A stretch of 64,000 bases of DNA, from NCBI RefSeq assembly GCF_031846585.1, contig NZ_JAVRHK010000003.1, forward strand, positions 1 to 64,000, written 5' to 3'. Under the pieces are notes generated by a model that searched no databases, was not told where the DNA came from, and saw only the letters and a list, made by a program, of their open reading frames with translations. Every line of letters begins with the position of its first letter. Position 1 is the stretch's first letter. The position numbers and the translations under genes were made by a program. The stretch is from Autumnicola musiva. GTDB taxonomy: Bacteria > Bacteroidota > Bacteroidia > Flavobacteriales > Flavobacteriaceae. Below are positions 42,474 through 51,587 of this stretch, piece by piece.

Positions 42474-44573
42474 TCAGCTAATATAATTCCAGATATTTTT
42501 ATGCTTTATCACCTGTGAATAGGTGTACTTAAGCACCTTATTTTTCTCCAGGGCAAGTTCCGGATCTTCTTTTAAAACCTTCATGGCATGATATCGTGCA
42601 ACTTTTAGGATTTCGTTATCTTTAACAATATCTGCAATTTTCAGGTTCAAAACTCCGCTTTGCTGGGTGCCCATTAAATCACCCGGCCCACGCAGCTTTA
42701 AATCTACTTCAGCAATTTCGAACCCATCATTGGTTTGTACCATAGTTTGCAACCTGGTTTTGGAATCACTGGAAAGTTTATGGCCGGTCATCAAAATGCA
42801 AAAACTCTGTTCTGCACCACGGCCCACTCTTCCACGAAGCTGGTGCAGCTGGGATAAGCCAAAACGCTCTGCGCTTTCAATAATCATAACGCTGGCATTA
42901 GGCACATTTACGCCCACTTCAATTACAGTGGTAGCAACCATAATCTGGGTTTCGGCGCGTACAAACCGGTCCATTTCATAATCTTTATCGGCTGGTTTCA
43001 TCTGCCCGTGCACTATAGAAATCTGATTATTCGGAAACTCCCTGGCAATACTTTCATAGCCATCCATCAGGTCCTTATAATCCATTTTTTCAGATTCCTG
43101 GATTAGCGGATAAACAATATAAACCTGCCTGCCTTTTTCAATTTCTTCCCTTATAAACCTGAAAACTTTTAGGCGGTTACTGTCGTAGCGGTGCACTGTT
43201 TTTATGGGTTTTCTTCCCGGAGGCAGCTCGTCTATAACCGAAATATCCAAATCTCCATACAGGCTCATGGCTAAAGTACGGGGGATGGGAGTGGCGGTCA
43301 TTACCAGGATGTGCGGCGGGATATGGTTCTTTTTCCACAATTTTGATCTTTGTGCAACCCCAAAACGATGTTGTTCATCTATAATGGCAAGTCCCAGATT
43401 TTTAAATTTCACCTTGTCTTCCAACAGCGCATGAGTGCCTATTAAAATGTCAATTTCCCCGTTCTCCAGTTTTTCATGAATTTCTCTTCTTTCTGAAGTT
43501 TTGGAGGAACCGGTAAGCAGGTAAATACTGGTGTTTAAATCTTTACATAATTCAACTAACCCGTTGTAGTGCTGAACCGACAGAATTTCAGTGGGGGCCA
43601 TTAAACAGGCCTGGAAGCCATTGTCCAGCGCGATGAACATAGACATCAATGCAACAATGGTTTTTCCTGAACCTACATCTCCCTGTAACAGGCGGTTCAT
43701 TTGTGCTCCACTTCCCAGGTCACTTCGTATTTCCTTGATTACCCTTTTTTGAGCATTAGTCAGTTCAAAAGGTAAATGTTCTTTATAAAACTTTCCGAAA
43801 TTTTTCCCAATCTGGTCAAATACAAATCCTTTTATTTTTTTCTTCTGAAGCAGGTTTTTGATGAGCAACTGCAACTGAATGTAAAAAAGTTCTTCAAACT
43901 TTAGTCGGAATTGAGCTTTTGCCAGCAGCTCCTGGCTCTTCGGAAAATGAACATTAAAAAGAGCTTCCTCTTTGGGAATAAGTTTTAATTCTTCCCTGAT
44001 TTCATCGGTGAGTGTATCATAAAACCTTCCTTTGGTTTCCAGAAAAAGCTGTTGCATGACCTTATTGATCACCCGGTTGCTAACACCCCTTTTAGCCAGC
44101 ATTTCAGTTGAAGGATACACCGGTTGCATGGCAGTGCGCAGTTGCTTTTTATATTCTTCCACCGGTTCCATCTCAGGATGCGGCATACTGAACATGCCGT
44201 TAAACCAGTTGGTTTTACCAAAAATCACATAAGGAGTGTTTAGTTTAAGGTTTTCCCTAATCCATTTTTGGCCTCTAAACCAAACCAGTTCCATTTTCCC
44301 GGTATCATCAACAAAATCGGCCACCAGCCTTTTGCCTCGTTTTTGTTCCACAGTTTTAATGTGAGTGATTTTTCCAACCACCTGTACTTCTGCAGAAGTC
44401 CTCTCCAGTTGACTGATCTTATAAAACCGGGTTTTATCCAGGTAGCGGTTTGGGAAAAAATTCAGCAAATCCTGATAGGTGTGGATGCCAAGTTCTTTAC
44501 GTAGTAATCCTGCCCGGTTTGGGCCCACTCCTTTCAGGTAATCAATTGGCGTTTGCAGGATATTGGGATTCAT
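42474..44573 (-). CDS. recG: ATP-dependent DNA helicase RecG
   Basis: RecG remodels stalled replication forks and branch-migrates recombination intermediates. The 699-residue protein has an N-terminal wedge domain with an OB fold (about 55-150) and two RecA-like helicase domains: Walker A LQGDVGSGKT (about 289-298), DEQH box, the SAT-like motif VMTATPIPRTLA, and motif VI QLRGRVGRG. The C-terminal TRG-type hairpin region is present. It is upstream of pheT on the same strand and divergent from an M1 peptidase gene. Confidence 0.97.
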   Translation of the reverse strand: MNPNILQTPIDYLKGVGPNRAGLLRKELGIHTYQDLLNFFPNRYLDKTRFYKISQLERTSAEVQVVGKITHIKTVEQKRGKRLVADFVDDTGKMELVWFRGQKWIRENLKLNTPYVIFGKTNWFNGMFSMPHPEMEPVEEYKKQLRTAMQPVYPSTEMLAKRGVSNRVINKVMQQLFLETKGRFYDTLTDEIREELKLIPKEEALFNVHFPKSQELLAKAQFRLKFEELFYIQLQLLIKNLLQKKKIKGFVFDQIGKNFGKFYKEHLPFELTNAQKRVIKEIRSDLGSGAQMNRLLQGDVGSGKTIVALMSMFIALDNGFQACLMAPTEILSVQHYNGLVELCKDLNTSIYLLTGSSKTSERREIHEKLENGEIDILIGTHALLEDKVKFKNLGLAIIDEQHRFGVAQRSKLWKKNHIPPHILVMTATPIPRTLAMSLYGDLDISVIDELPPGRKPIKTVHRYDSNRLKVFRFIREEIEKGRQVYIVYPLIQESEKMDYKDLMDGYESIAREFPNNQISIVHGQMKPADKDYEMDRFVRAETQIMVATTVIEVGVNVPNASVMIIESAERFGLSQLHQLRGRVGRGAEQSFCILMTGHKLSSDSKTRLQTMVQTNDGFEIAEVDLKLRGPGDLMGTQQSGVLNLKIADIVKDNEILKVARYHAMKVLKEDPELALEKNKVLKYTYSQVIKHKNIWNYIS

Positions 44574-44701
44574 GAAAACGAAGATATTAAATCCCTTTAA
44601 AACTGAAGGAAACTATATTTCTATTAATGCGGGTTTAGATTAAGAAAACTCTTTAAACATCACATATTTTGTATTTTAGCCTTCCATTACCAATTTTTAG
44701 A

Positions 44702-46819
44702 ATGAAGAGATTTTTTTCAATCCTGACCTTGTTTTTTTTCCTGACAGGATTTTCCCAGAACAATGGTATTACAAATCAGCGGGAGCTGGTGGATTTCAAA
44801 AATGTGAATGCTACCATCAGTATTTTTCCTGAAGATAAAGAAGTAAAGGGCGAAGTAGAGTACATTTTTAGTATGCTTTCCCCTGCGGATTCTATTTTTA
44901 TAGATGCTCAAAATATGGATTTTCAGCAGGTTATGCTTAACGGCAGCAAAGCTGGAATAAGAAATGACGGGAGTCGGCTTTGGATAAAATCTTCTTTTTC
45001 TCCTTCCGAAGAAAATAAAATAGAACTCCAGTACACTGCGCAGCCGTCACAAACCATGTATTTTATTAACTGGGACGAACCGGCAGGCGTGCAATCGCCC
45101 CGGCAGGTGTGGACGCAGGGGCAGGGAAGGTACACTTCGCACTGGCTCCCCAGTTTTGACGACCTGCAGGAAAAGGCAATTTTCGATATTAGTGTTCGTT
45201 TTCGGCGAGGTTATGAAGTGATGGCGAACGGGGTGCTTCAGGAAAAACAAATCTTAGGTGATTCTTTAACCGAATGGAAATTCGATATGGAGAAGCCTAT
45301 GAGCAGTTACCTTGTTGCCATTGCTGCGGGAGATTATCGTAAAGAAGAATTAATTACAGCTTCCGGCATAAAGATGCAGCTTTTTTATCAGCCTGAAGAT
45401 TCGTTGAAGGTGGAGCCTACATATCGCTATTCCAAAGAAATTTTTGATTTTCTGGAAAGGGAAATCGGCGTAGCTTATCCCTGGCAAAATTACAAGCAAA
45501 TCCCGGTTCAGGATTTTCTCTATGCCGGAATGGAAAATACCGGTACCACAATTTTTTCAAATATCCTTGTGGTGGATTCCATTGGCTTTAAAGATCGCAA
45601 TTACGTAAATGTAAATGCCCATGAACTGGCGCACCAGTGGTTTGGCAACCTGGTAACCGAAAAAGAAAGCCGGGATCACTGGCTGCATGAAGGTTTTGCT
45701 ACTTTTTATGCCCTGTTAGCTGAAAAGGAAATCTTTGGAGAAGACTATTATTACTGGAAATTATATGAATCTGCCGAGCAATTAAAACAAATGAGTGACA
45801 GCGGAGAAGGTGAGGCGGTAATGAATCCCAGAGCCAGCTCGCTTACCTTTTATCAGAAAGGAGCCTGGGCTTTGCATATTTTAAGGGAAAAAGTAGGGGA
45901 TGAGGCATTTCGCCAGGCGGTACAGAATTATCTTGAATTATATAAATTCCAAACCGTTGCTACCGAGAATTTTATTGCTGAAGTGGAAAAGACTTCCGGG
46001 CAGGACCTTTCCGATTTTATCGATAACTGGTTGAAACAATCTGCTTTCAAAGCCAATGCCGCACTTAATTCTTTAAAGGAATCTGAGTTTATCAGGAATT
46101 ATCTTGAAATTGCGGGTTTAAGGGAAGTGACTTTGGAGCAAAAATACAGTCAGTTGGACCAGGCACTTAGTTTTCCGGTTAATGATTACATAGGCCAGGA
46201 AGTGGTTTATCAGTTAGCAGGAAATAATTCACCTGAAGCACTACGGCTTTACAAGAAAGCTTTTGAAACCAATAATCTTTATGTTCGACAGGCTATTGCC
46301 ACGAGTTTGCAAAAAATTCCTTCAGAATTAAAAGACAGGTATGAATCCCTTCTTAAGGATAATTCTTATGTCACTATAGAAACCGCGCTTTACAATCTCT
46401 GGATGCAGTTTCCTGAAGATCGTAAATCTTACCTGGAAGCCACAGAGGGGATTACCGGATTTATGGATAAAAATGTGGAAACGCTTTGGCTGGCTTTAAA
46501 TCTGGCAACTCCCAATTTCAGGCCGAAAAACAAACAGGAGGTTTTAGATAAATTAACCGGTTATACTGCTCCCCACCATCATTTTCAAACCCGGCAAAAC
46601 GCTTTTGGTTATCTGTACCAACTCAACACATTTACCCCTGAAAATTTAAAGGATCTCATGGCAGGAACACAGCATCAAACTTATAGTTTCCGCAATTACT
46701 GCCGGGAATTGCTGGAGGAGCTTCTAAATAAAGAGCAATTCAAAAATATGCTCCTGGATTTGCAGGAAAGCCTTCCGCAGAAGCAGCAGGAATTTCTTCA
46801 AAATAAGCTGGCGCAGTAG
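44702..46819 (+). CDS. M1-family zinc metallopeptidase (aminopeptidase N-like)
   Basis: From the chosen ATG the protein is 705 residues with a signal peptide (about 1-18, FLTGFSQ). The gluzincin active site is intact: the GMEN substrate motif (276-279), HELAH (His307, Glu308, His311) and the second Glu330 in HEGFA. A C-terminal HEAT-like helical region (about 440-705) matches M1 enzymes. The protein trims N-terminal residues from peptides, probably in the periplasm or outside the cell. A longer TTG frame would add 11 residues before the signal and is rejected. It is divergent from recG. Confidence 0.94.
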   Translation: MKRFFSILTLFFFLTGFSQNNGITNQRELVDFKNVNATISIFPEDKEVKGEVEYIFSMLSPADSIFIDAQNMDFQQVMLNGSKAGIRNDGSRLWIKSSFSPSEENKIELQYTAQPSQTMYFINWDEPAGVQSPRQVWTQGQGRYTSHWLPSFDDLQEKAIFDISVRFRRGYEVMANGVLQEKQILGDSLTEWKFDMEKPMSSYLVAIAAGDYRKEELITASGIKMQLFYQPEDSLKVEPTYRYSKEIFDFLEREIGVAYPWQNYKQIPVQDFLYAGMENTGTTIFSNILVVDSIGFKDRNYVNVNAHELAHQWFGNLVTEKESRDHWLHEGFATFYALLAEKEIFGEDYYYWKLYESAEQLKQMSDSGEGEAVMNPRASSLTFYQKGAWALHILREKVGDEAFRQAVQNYLELYKFQTVATENFIAEVEKTSGQDLSDFIDNWLKQSAFKANAALNSLKESEFIRNYLEIAGLREVTLEQKYSQLDQALSFPVNDYIGQEVVYQLAGNNSPEALRLYKKAFETNNLYVRQAIATSLQKIPSELKDRYESLLKDNSYVTIETALYNLWMQFPEDRKSYLEATEGITGFMDKNVETLWLALNLATPNFRPKNKQEVLDKLTGYTAPHHHFQTRQNAFGYLYQLNTFTPENLKDLMAGTQHQTYSFRNYCRELLEELLNKEQFKNMLLDLQESLPQKQQEFLQNKLAQ

Positions 46820-46936
46820 TTGTGGTATTTCGTAAACGAAATAAAGGTGAACAATTAACAGGAAAGTACGCGGCAGTAATAAGCAGGATATTATTAATTT
46901 CTATTATACTCCTGCAGTTATAACTACGAATTCCTT

Positions 46937-46944
46937 TATTTTTG
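46937..46944 (+). promoter_or_regulatory. -7 box upstream of patatin-like gene
   Basis: TATTTTTG matches the -7 consensus. It lies about 87 bases before the patatin-like ATG. A -33 TTG is not found at ideal spacing. Confidence 0.35.
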
Positions 46945-47030
46945 ATGAGCAGAAGATGAAAATGTTGGAAGAAAAGTGCTTACAACTTTGCTAAACTTAT
47001 GAATGAAGAACTTAATCAAATAGAACCTTA

Positions 47031-47957
47031 ATGCGGGCATTGGTAATTTCAGGAGGAGGCAGTAAGGGAGCTTTTGCCGGAGGAGTGGCGCAGTATTTAA
47101 TTGAAGAGGAAAAGAAGAAATACGACCTGTTTCTGGGAACATCAACAGGAAGTTTGCTGATTCCTCACCTGGCCAGTGGGAATGTTGAAAAAGTTCATGA
47201 TATTTACACTAACGTAAACCAGAATAAAATTTTCAGTGTAAATCCATTTATAGTGAAAAAAAAGGATGGCCGGGAGTATGTGACCATCAATTACTTCAAT
47301 ATGTTCTGGCAGTTTATAAAGCGAAAACGCACCTTTGGAGAGAGTAAAAATTTAAAGAAACATATTCGGCTTCATTTTTCCGAAGAAGATTTTGCAGGGC
47401 TTAAGGCAAAAGTGAAAGATGTTGTGGTTACCGTTTCCAATCTTTCCAAAAACCGGGTGGAATATAAATCTATCCATGATTTTTCTTACAATGATTTTTG
47501 TGATTGGATCTGGATAAGCTGCAATTATATTCCTTTTATGAGCCTTGCTGAAAAAGATGGTTATGAATATGCCGATGGGGGGCTGGGTTGTGTGGTACCC
47601 ATAAGGGAAGCCATTAAACGTGGCGCAAAAGAAGTAGATGCTATTATTCTTGAGGCTGAAAATATGGAATATAACAAGGTGCTTGGGAAAAACCCTTTTT
47701 CTTTAATGCTCAATCTCTTTGGATTTTTACTGGACCAGGTGGAATATCATGATATTGTTGAAGGAAAACTGGCAGCCCTTAATAAGCAGGTGAAACTGAA
47801 TATTTATTACACACCCACAAAACTCACTGAAAATTCTTTGGTTTTCAATAAAAAAGCAATGACTGAGTGGTGGCAGGAAGGTTTTGAATATGCCAAAAAA
47901 CGTGATGAGCAAAACCGGAAAAAATCAAGGGGATTCTTCAGGTTATTTTCCTTTTAA
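47031..47957 (+). CDS. Patatin-like phospholipase
   Basis: The 308-residue cytoplasmic lipase has the patatin oxyanion loop GGGSKG (8-13), the nucleophile Ser38 in GTSTG and the catalytic Asp182 in DGG. This Ser-Asp dyad hydrolyses acyl esters of lipids. No signal peptide or membrane helix is present, so it probably acts on inner-membrane or cytoplasmic lipids rather than secreted targets. The C-terminal end is basic (KKRDEQNRKKSRG). Its stop codon overlaps the convergent gene for a GltS-like partner. Confidence 0.92.
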   Translation: MRALVISGGGSKGAFAGGVAQYLIEEEKKKYDLFLGTSTGSLLIPHLASGNVEKVHDIYTNVNQNKIFSVNPFIVKKKDGREYVTINYFNMFWQFIKRKRTFGESKNLKKHIRLHFSEEDFAGLKAKVKDVVVTVSNLSKNRVEYKSIHDFSYNDFCDWIWISCNYIPFMSLAEKDGYEYADGGLGCVVPIREAIKRGAKEVDAIILEAENMEYNKVLGKNPFSLMLNLFGFLLDQVEYHDIVEGKLAALNKQVKLNIYYTPTKLTENSLVFNKKAMTEWWQEGFEYAKKRDEQNRKKSRGFFRLFSF

Positions 47958-48475
47958 ATAATATTTCTTACCTCCCGTTTAATAAAAGCAAGAGCAGCGT
48001 CTGTAGGCGCAGGTTTTTCCATTAATGCCGTGAGAATAACTTCTTTGAGTTTATCGGGATTATCTACTTTTTCCTGTGTACTGGCTTTTCTAATAAGGCC
48101 TATAGTGGCATTTTTAGCGGTTTTAATATAGTCCCAGCAATCGGCACTTAGGTAAATCTGCTGCGCGAGATTATGATCAAATTCCTGTTCAATAGTATTA
48201 ATAACAAGGCTGGCGTAGGATTTGGCATCTTCACTCACCGGTGTTACCCTGAACAGGATTTTTCCGGGGGAAATGCGTTCCAAAAAGAGAGTCATTCGCT
48301 CGTAAGCCTGAAGTTTTAACGGTAGAGCGGTTTTTTGATTTTCCCGTTGAATAAGAAACCTTCTTCTTAGATCTTCATTTTTGGAATTGGTATGAAAAAA
48401 ATAAAAAGCAAGCCCGCCAACTACAAGGGCGGGAAGTATGCTGAAAAGTAAAAAAGTAAATTCTGATTCTATCAT
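47954..48475 (-). CDS. Membrane-anchored protein coupled to GltB-like enzyme
   Basis: The 173-residue protein has one N-terminal membrane helix (about 8-27, LLFSILPALVVGGLAFYFF) and a mostly helical cytoplasmic body (LKLQAYERMTLFLERISP, IEQEFDHNLAQQIYLS, then FIKREVRNII). I do not recognise a named family, though similar proteins seem common in Flavobacteriia. Its start overlaps the stop of the FMN glutamate-synthase-like gene by 4 bases, so they are translationally coupled, and both have an N-terminal membrane anchor. A shared membrane complex is a reasonable inference. It converges with the patatin gene. Confidence 0.75.
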   Translation of the reverse strand: MIESEFTFLLFSILPALVVGGLAFYFFHTNSKNEDLRRRFLIQRENQKTALPLKLQAYERMTLFLERISPGKILFRVTPVSEDAKSYASLVINTIEQEFDHNLAQQIYLSADCWDYIKTAKNATIGLIRKASTQEKVDNPDKLKEVILTALMEKPAPTDAALAFIKREVRNII

Positions 48476-50094
48476 TTCTCCTTATGGTAAACTGCAGTGT
48501 CTTCTGTTTCTGCTTCTTTAGTTTCTACATTTTTGGAATTATGAAATCCGCCAAGGTAAGGCGATTCAAGGTGTTCCTTAACAGAGGTGAAAGGTACTTC
48601 TTCTTTATGGTATGTAAAAGTGGCTGCTAAAGATTTTGCCAGATTCCTGTCACTCAGGTTAATTTCAACGTCATCCATAGTAAACTGGCATGGATGTTCG
48701 TAACCACAGGCGTGGCATAATTCCAGTAATTCCTTCCGAAATTTTACAAAATAATAGTTTACTCTCTTTGCTTTATCTTTTATGTTAATGCCGGATTGCA
48801 GCCATTTATTCTGAGTGGCAATTCCGGTTGGGCAGGTATTATTGTGGCAGGATTGCGCTTGTATACAGCCAATACTCATCATAGCTTCCCTGGCAACATT
48901 CACACAATCTGCACCCATGGCGAAGGCCATTGCGGCTTTTGCCGGAAAACCCAGTTTACCACTTGCAATAAAAACAATCCTGTTGGTGATCCCCTGGTCC
49001 AGAAAGATCTTATACACCTTTGTAAATGCATAAATCCAGGGCAGGGAAACATGATCGGCAAAGCTTGGAGGAGCCGCTCCCGTACCACCTTCACCACCAT
49101 CAATACTGATAAAATCGGGACCTTTTCCCGAAGCCTGCATTTTTTCAGCTAATTCTTCCCATTGTTCAAGTTTTCCCACTGCCGATTTAATTCCAACCGG
49201 CAGACCGGTTTCTTCAGCAATATCTTCTATAAATTGTAGCAGCCCGTCCAGTCCCTCAAAAGCAGAGTGGAAAGGAGGGGAAAGCACATCTTTTCCTAAA
49301 GGAATATTACGGATATTTGCGATTTCCTTACTTATTTTTGAAGCAGGTAAAACTCCTCCCTTTCCTGGTTTTGCCCCCTGCGATAATTTTATTTCTATTG
49401 CCCTTATCTGCGGATTTTCTTCTACCATTTTTACAAGGTTTTCCATGCTGAAGTTCCCTTCATCGTCTCTAACTCCAAAATAGGCTGTGCCAATTTGGAA
49501 GACCACATCTGCTCCTTTTTTATGATAAGGTGATAATCCGCCTTCTCCGGTGTTATGGTAAGCGCCGGCTTCCTTACAGCCTTCATTCAGGCTCTCTATA
49601 GCCCGGGCAGATAAGGACCCAAAGCTCATCGCGGAAACATTAATAATCGAGGCCGGGCGAAAAGGTCTTCTCCTTTTATTAAAAGATCCCATTACCTTGG
49701 CACAGGCAATAAAATTGGGGTCTTCATGATTGGGATGATCCTTTTTCATTTTGAAAGGCATCATGGCATTATTCACGAAAATGTACTGATTTTCATATAT
49801 ATCCTGATCGGTTCCAAAACCCTCGTAATTGTTTTCATTCTTGGACGAAGCATAAATCCAGCCCCTTTCGCTCCGGTTAAAAGGCCTTTCTTCCCGGTTG
49901 CTTGCCACAATATACTGCCTAAGCTCGGGGCCTACACTCTCAAGAAAATACCGCAGATTCCCAATCACGGGAAAATTATGTTTGATTATATGGGATTTAT
50001 TAAAAAGTATATCTTTAATTCCTACCAGTGCGATAAATATTAAAATCCATCCCCACCAGCTTATTGCTCCCAAAAGAGAAAAAACTGTATCCAT
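48472..50094 (-). CDS. FMN-binding glutamate-synthase-like protein
   Basis: The 540-residue protein contains the FMN/Fe-S core of glutamate synthase (about 120-470), including SAVGKLEQWEELA, the SIDGGEGGTGAAPP motif and the cysteine cluster GCIQAQSCHNNTCPTG that binds a 3Fe-4S centre. The N-terminus has a membrane helix (about 12-25). Unlike true GltB it lacks the amidotransferase domain, so it may use ammonia or act on a different amide; several archaeal and bacterial homologues are unassigned. It is followed, overlapping by 4 bases, by a membrane-anchored unknown gene, and preceded by an M20 peptidase gene one base away. Confidence 0.9.
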   Translation of the reverse strand: MDTVFSLLGAISWWGWILIFIALVGIKDILFNKSHIIKHNFPVIGNLRYFLESVGPELRQYIVASNREERPFNRSERGWIYASSKNENNYEGFGTDQDIYENQYIFVNNAMMPFKMKKDHPNHEDPNFIACAKVMGSFNKRRRPFRPASIINVSAMSFGSLSARAIESLNEGCKEAGAYHNTGEGGLSPYHKKGADVVFQIGTAYFGVRDDEGNFSMENLVKMVEENPQIRAIEIKLSQGAKPGKGGVLPASKISKEIANIRNIPLGKDVLSPPFHSAFEGLDGLLQFIEDIAEETGLPVGIKSAVGKLEQWEELAEKMQASGKGPDFISIDGGEGGTGAAPPSFADHVSLPWIYAFTKVYKIFLDQGITNRIVFIASGKLGFPAKAAMAFAMGADCVNVAREAMMSIGCIQAQSCHNNTCPTGIATQNKWLQSGINIKDKAKRVNYYFVKFRKELLELCHACGYEHPCQFTMDDVEINLSDRNLAKSLAATFTYHKEEVPFTSVKEHLESPYLGGFHNSKNVETKEAETEDTAVYHKEK

Positions 50095-50095
50095 T

Positions 50096-51376
50096 TTATT
50101 GCTGATTTAAATAATCTATAGCTAATTGCGACATCGCTTTTAATCCTAAAACAAGTCCGCTTTCATCAATATAAAAATCAGGAGTATGATGCGGTGCAGC
50201 TTCTGTAGAATTTAAGGGTTTTCCGCCAAGAAAAAAATATAATCCCGGAACTTTTTCCTGAAAAAATGAAAAATCTTCGCCTCCGGTAGTGGCTTTGACT
50301 AATTTTACATTTTCGTTACCCGCAACTTTTTTAAGGCTTGGCAGCATTTTTTCAGTTAGTTCAATATCATTGTAGGTAATGGATGTTTTATTTTCAATTT
50401 CTATGCTTGCCTTAGCTCCGTAAGCTTCAGCAAGGGCCGGTACCATTTCCTTCATTCTTCTTAAAATAAGTTCTTTCATAGCGGGATCTAAAGTCCTGAT
50501 TGTTCCAATCATTTCCACTGTTTCAGGTATAATATTGAAACGCACACCACCGGAAATTTTTCCTACTGTAATTACGGCAGCGGCATCTGTAAGTTTGCTT
50601 TCCCGGCTAATGATGGTTTGGAGACCGTCTGTAATTTTTGCTGAAATCATTACCGGGTCCACTCCGGACCACGGTTGTGAACCGTGTGTTTGCTTACCCT
50701 GTACATTTATTACGAAGCGTTCAACTGCAGCCATAATGCCTTCAGGTTTGTAGGTAATGGTTCCCACGGGAACTTCAGAATCTATATGAAGGCCAAAAAT
50801 GGCATCTACATCTGGATTTTTAAGGACGCCTTCCTTAATCATTAAAGCTGCACCACCTTCTTCTCCCGGAGGCGCTCCCTCTTCCGCAGGCTGAAAAATA
50901 AATTTAACCGTGCCGTTAATTTTATCTTTGTGTTTCGAGAGTACTTCGGCTACCCCCATTAAAATTGCCGTATGCGTATCGTGGCCGCAGGCATGCATTA
51001 CCCCTGTTTCCGAACCCAGGAATTGTGTAGTCACTTCAGATTTAAATGGCAGGTTATTCCTTTCAGTTACCGGCAAGGCATCAATATCGGCACGAAGCCC
51101 TACTGTTTTTCCTTCATTTTTACCTTTCAGAATTCCCACCACTCCGGTTTTGCCAACCTTGGTTTCCACTTCCAGTCCCAGCCGGTTGAGGTGCGCCGAG
51201 ATTTTTTCCGCAGTTTTGAATTCCCGGTTAGAAAGTTCAGGGTGTTCGTGAATGTCCCGGCGCCATTCAATAACTTTATCTTCAATGGCCTCTATATCAT
51301 TGTTAAAGTCAGTTTGGGAATGTGCTGTTAATTGCATGCAAAGGCAAAAAAACAACAAGATGTATTTGTATTTCAT
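50096..51376 (-). CDS. M20-family amidohydrolase, exported
   Basis: The 426-residue enzyme removes acyl groups from amino acids or hydrolyses peptides. A signal peptide (about 1-21, ending HSQ) is clear with the chosen ATG; an upstream frame from a non-ATG codon would add 30 residues and bury it. The metal-site motif ACGHDTH, the catalytic EEGAPPGEEGG segment and GGEDFSFF are conserved, matching the IAA-amino-acid-hydrolase/hippuricase branch. It begins a minus-strand run and ends one base before the GltB-like gene starts, so they are linked. Periplasmic release of amino acids for further use is plausible. Confidence 0.93.
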   Translation of the reverse strand: MKYKYILLFFCLCMQLTAHSQTDFNNDIEAIEDKVIEWRRDIHEHPELSNREFKTAEKISAHLNRLGLEVETKVGKTGVVGILKGKNEGKTVGLRADIDALPVTERNNLPFKSEVTTQFLGSETGVMHACGHDTHTAILMGVAEVLSKHKDKINGTVKFIFQPAEEGAPPGEEGGAALMIKEGVLKNPDVDAIFGLHIDSEVPVGTITYKPEGIMAAVERFVINVQGKQTHGSQPWSGVDPVMISAKITDGLQTIISRESKLTDAAAVITVGKISGGVRFNIIPETVEMIGTIRTLDPAMKELILRRMKEMVPALAEAYGAKASIEIENKTSITYNDIELTEKMLPSLKKVAGNENVKLVKATTGGEDFSFFQEKVPGLYFFLGGKPLNSTEAAPHHTPDFYIDESGLVLGLKAMSQLAIDYLNQQ

Positions 51377-51577
51377 ATTATAATATTTATTGATGGGAAA
51401 GATTTTACTAATGATTAAATATGGTCGTTCCAAAGTGCAAAAGCAGAAAAAATGCACTTTGTCCAAGATATTTAAAAAATAAGCTAATTCATAATTCCGG
51501 CTTTAGGTTTTGTTGGTAAGAAGCTCATGCAGGTTTTTTATAACCATGTTTTTTTAAGTAAATTCACGCCTTAAAAC

Positions 51578-51583
51578 AGGAGG
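51578..51583 (+). promoter_or_regulatory. Strong Shine-Dalgarno for UvrD-like gene
   Basis: A perfect AGGAGG lies four bases before the TTG start codon of the helicase gene. Such sequences are rare in Bacteroidota, where translation usually starts without one. It supports the TTG choice and suggests a weak start codon is compensated by strong ribosome binding. Confidence 0.5.
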
Positions 51584-51587
51584 AAAT

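Noticed and set aside
46826..46843. Terminator after the M1 peptidase gene
   Set aside because: The 8-bp hairpin (TATTTCGT / ACGAAATA) is perfect but has no T tract after it.
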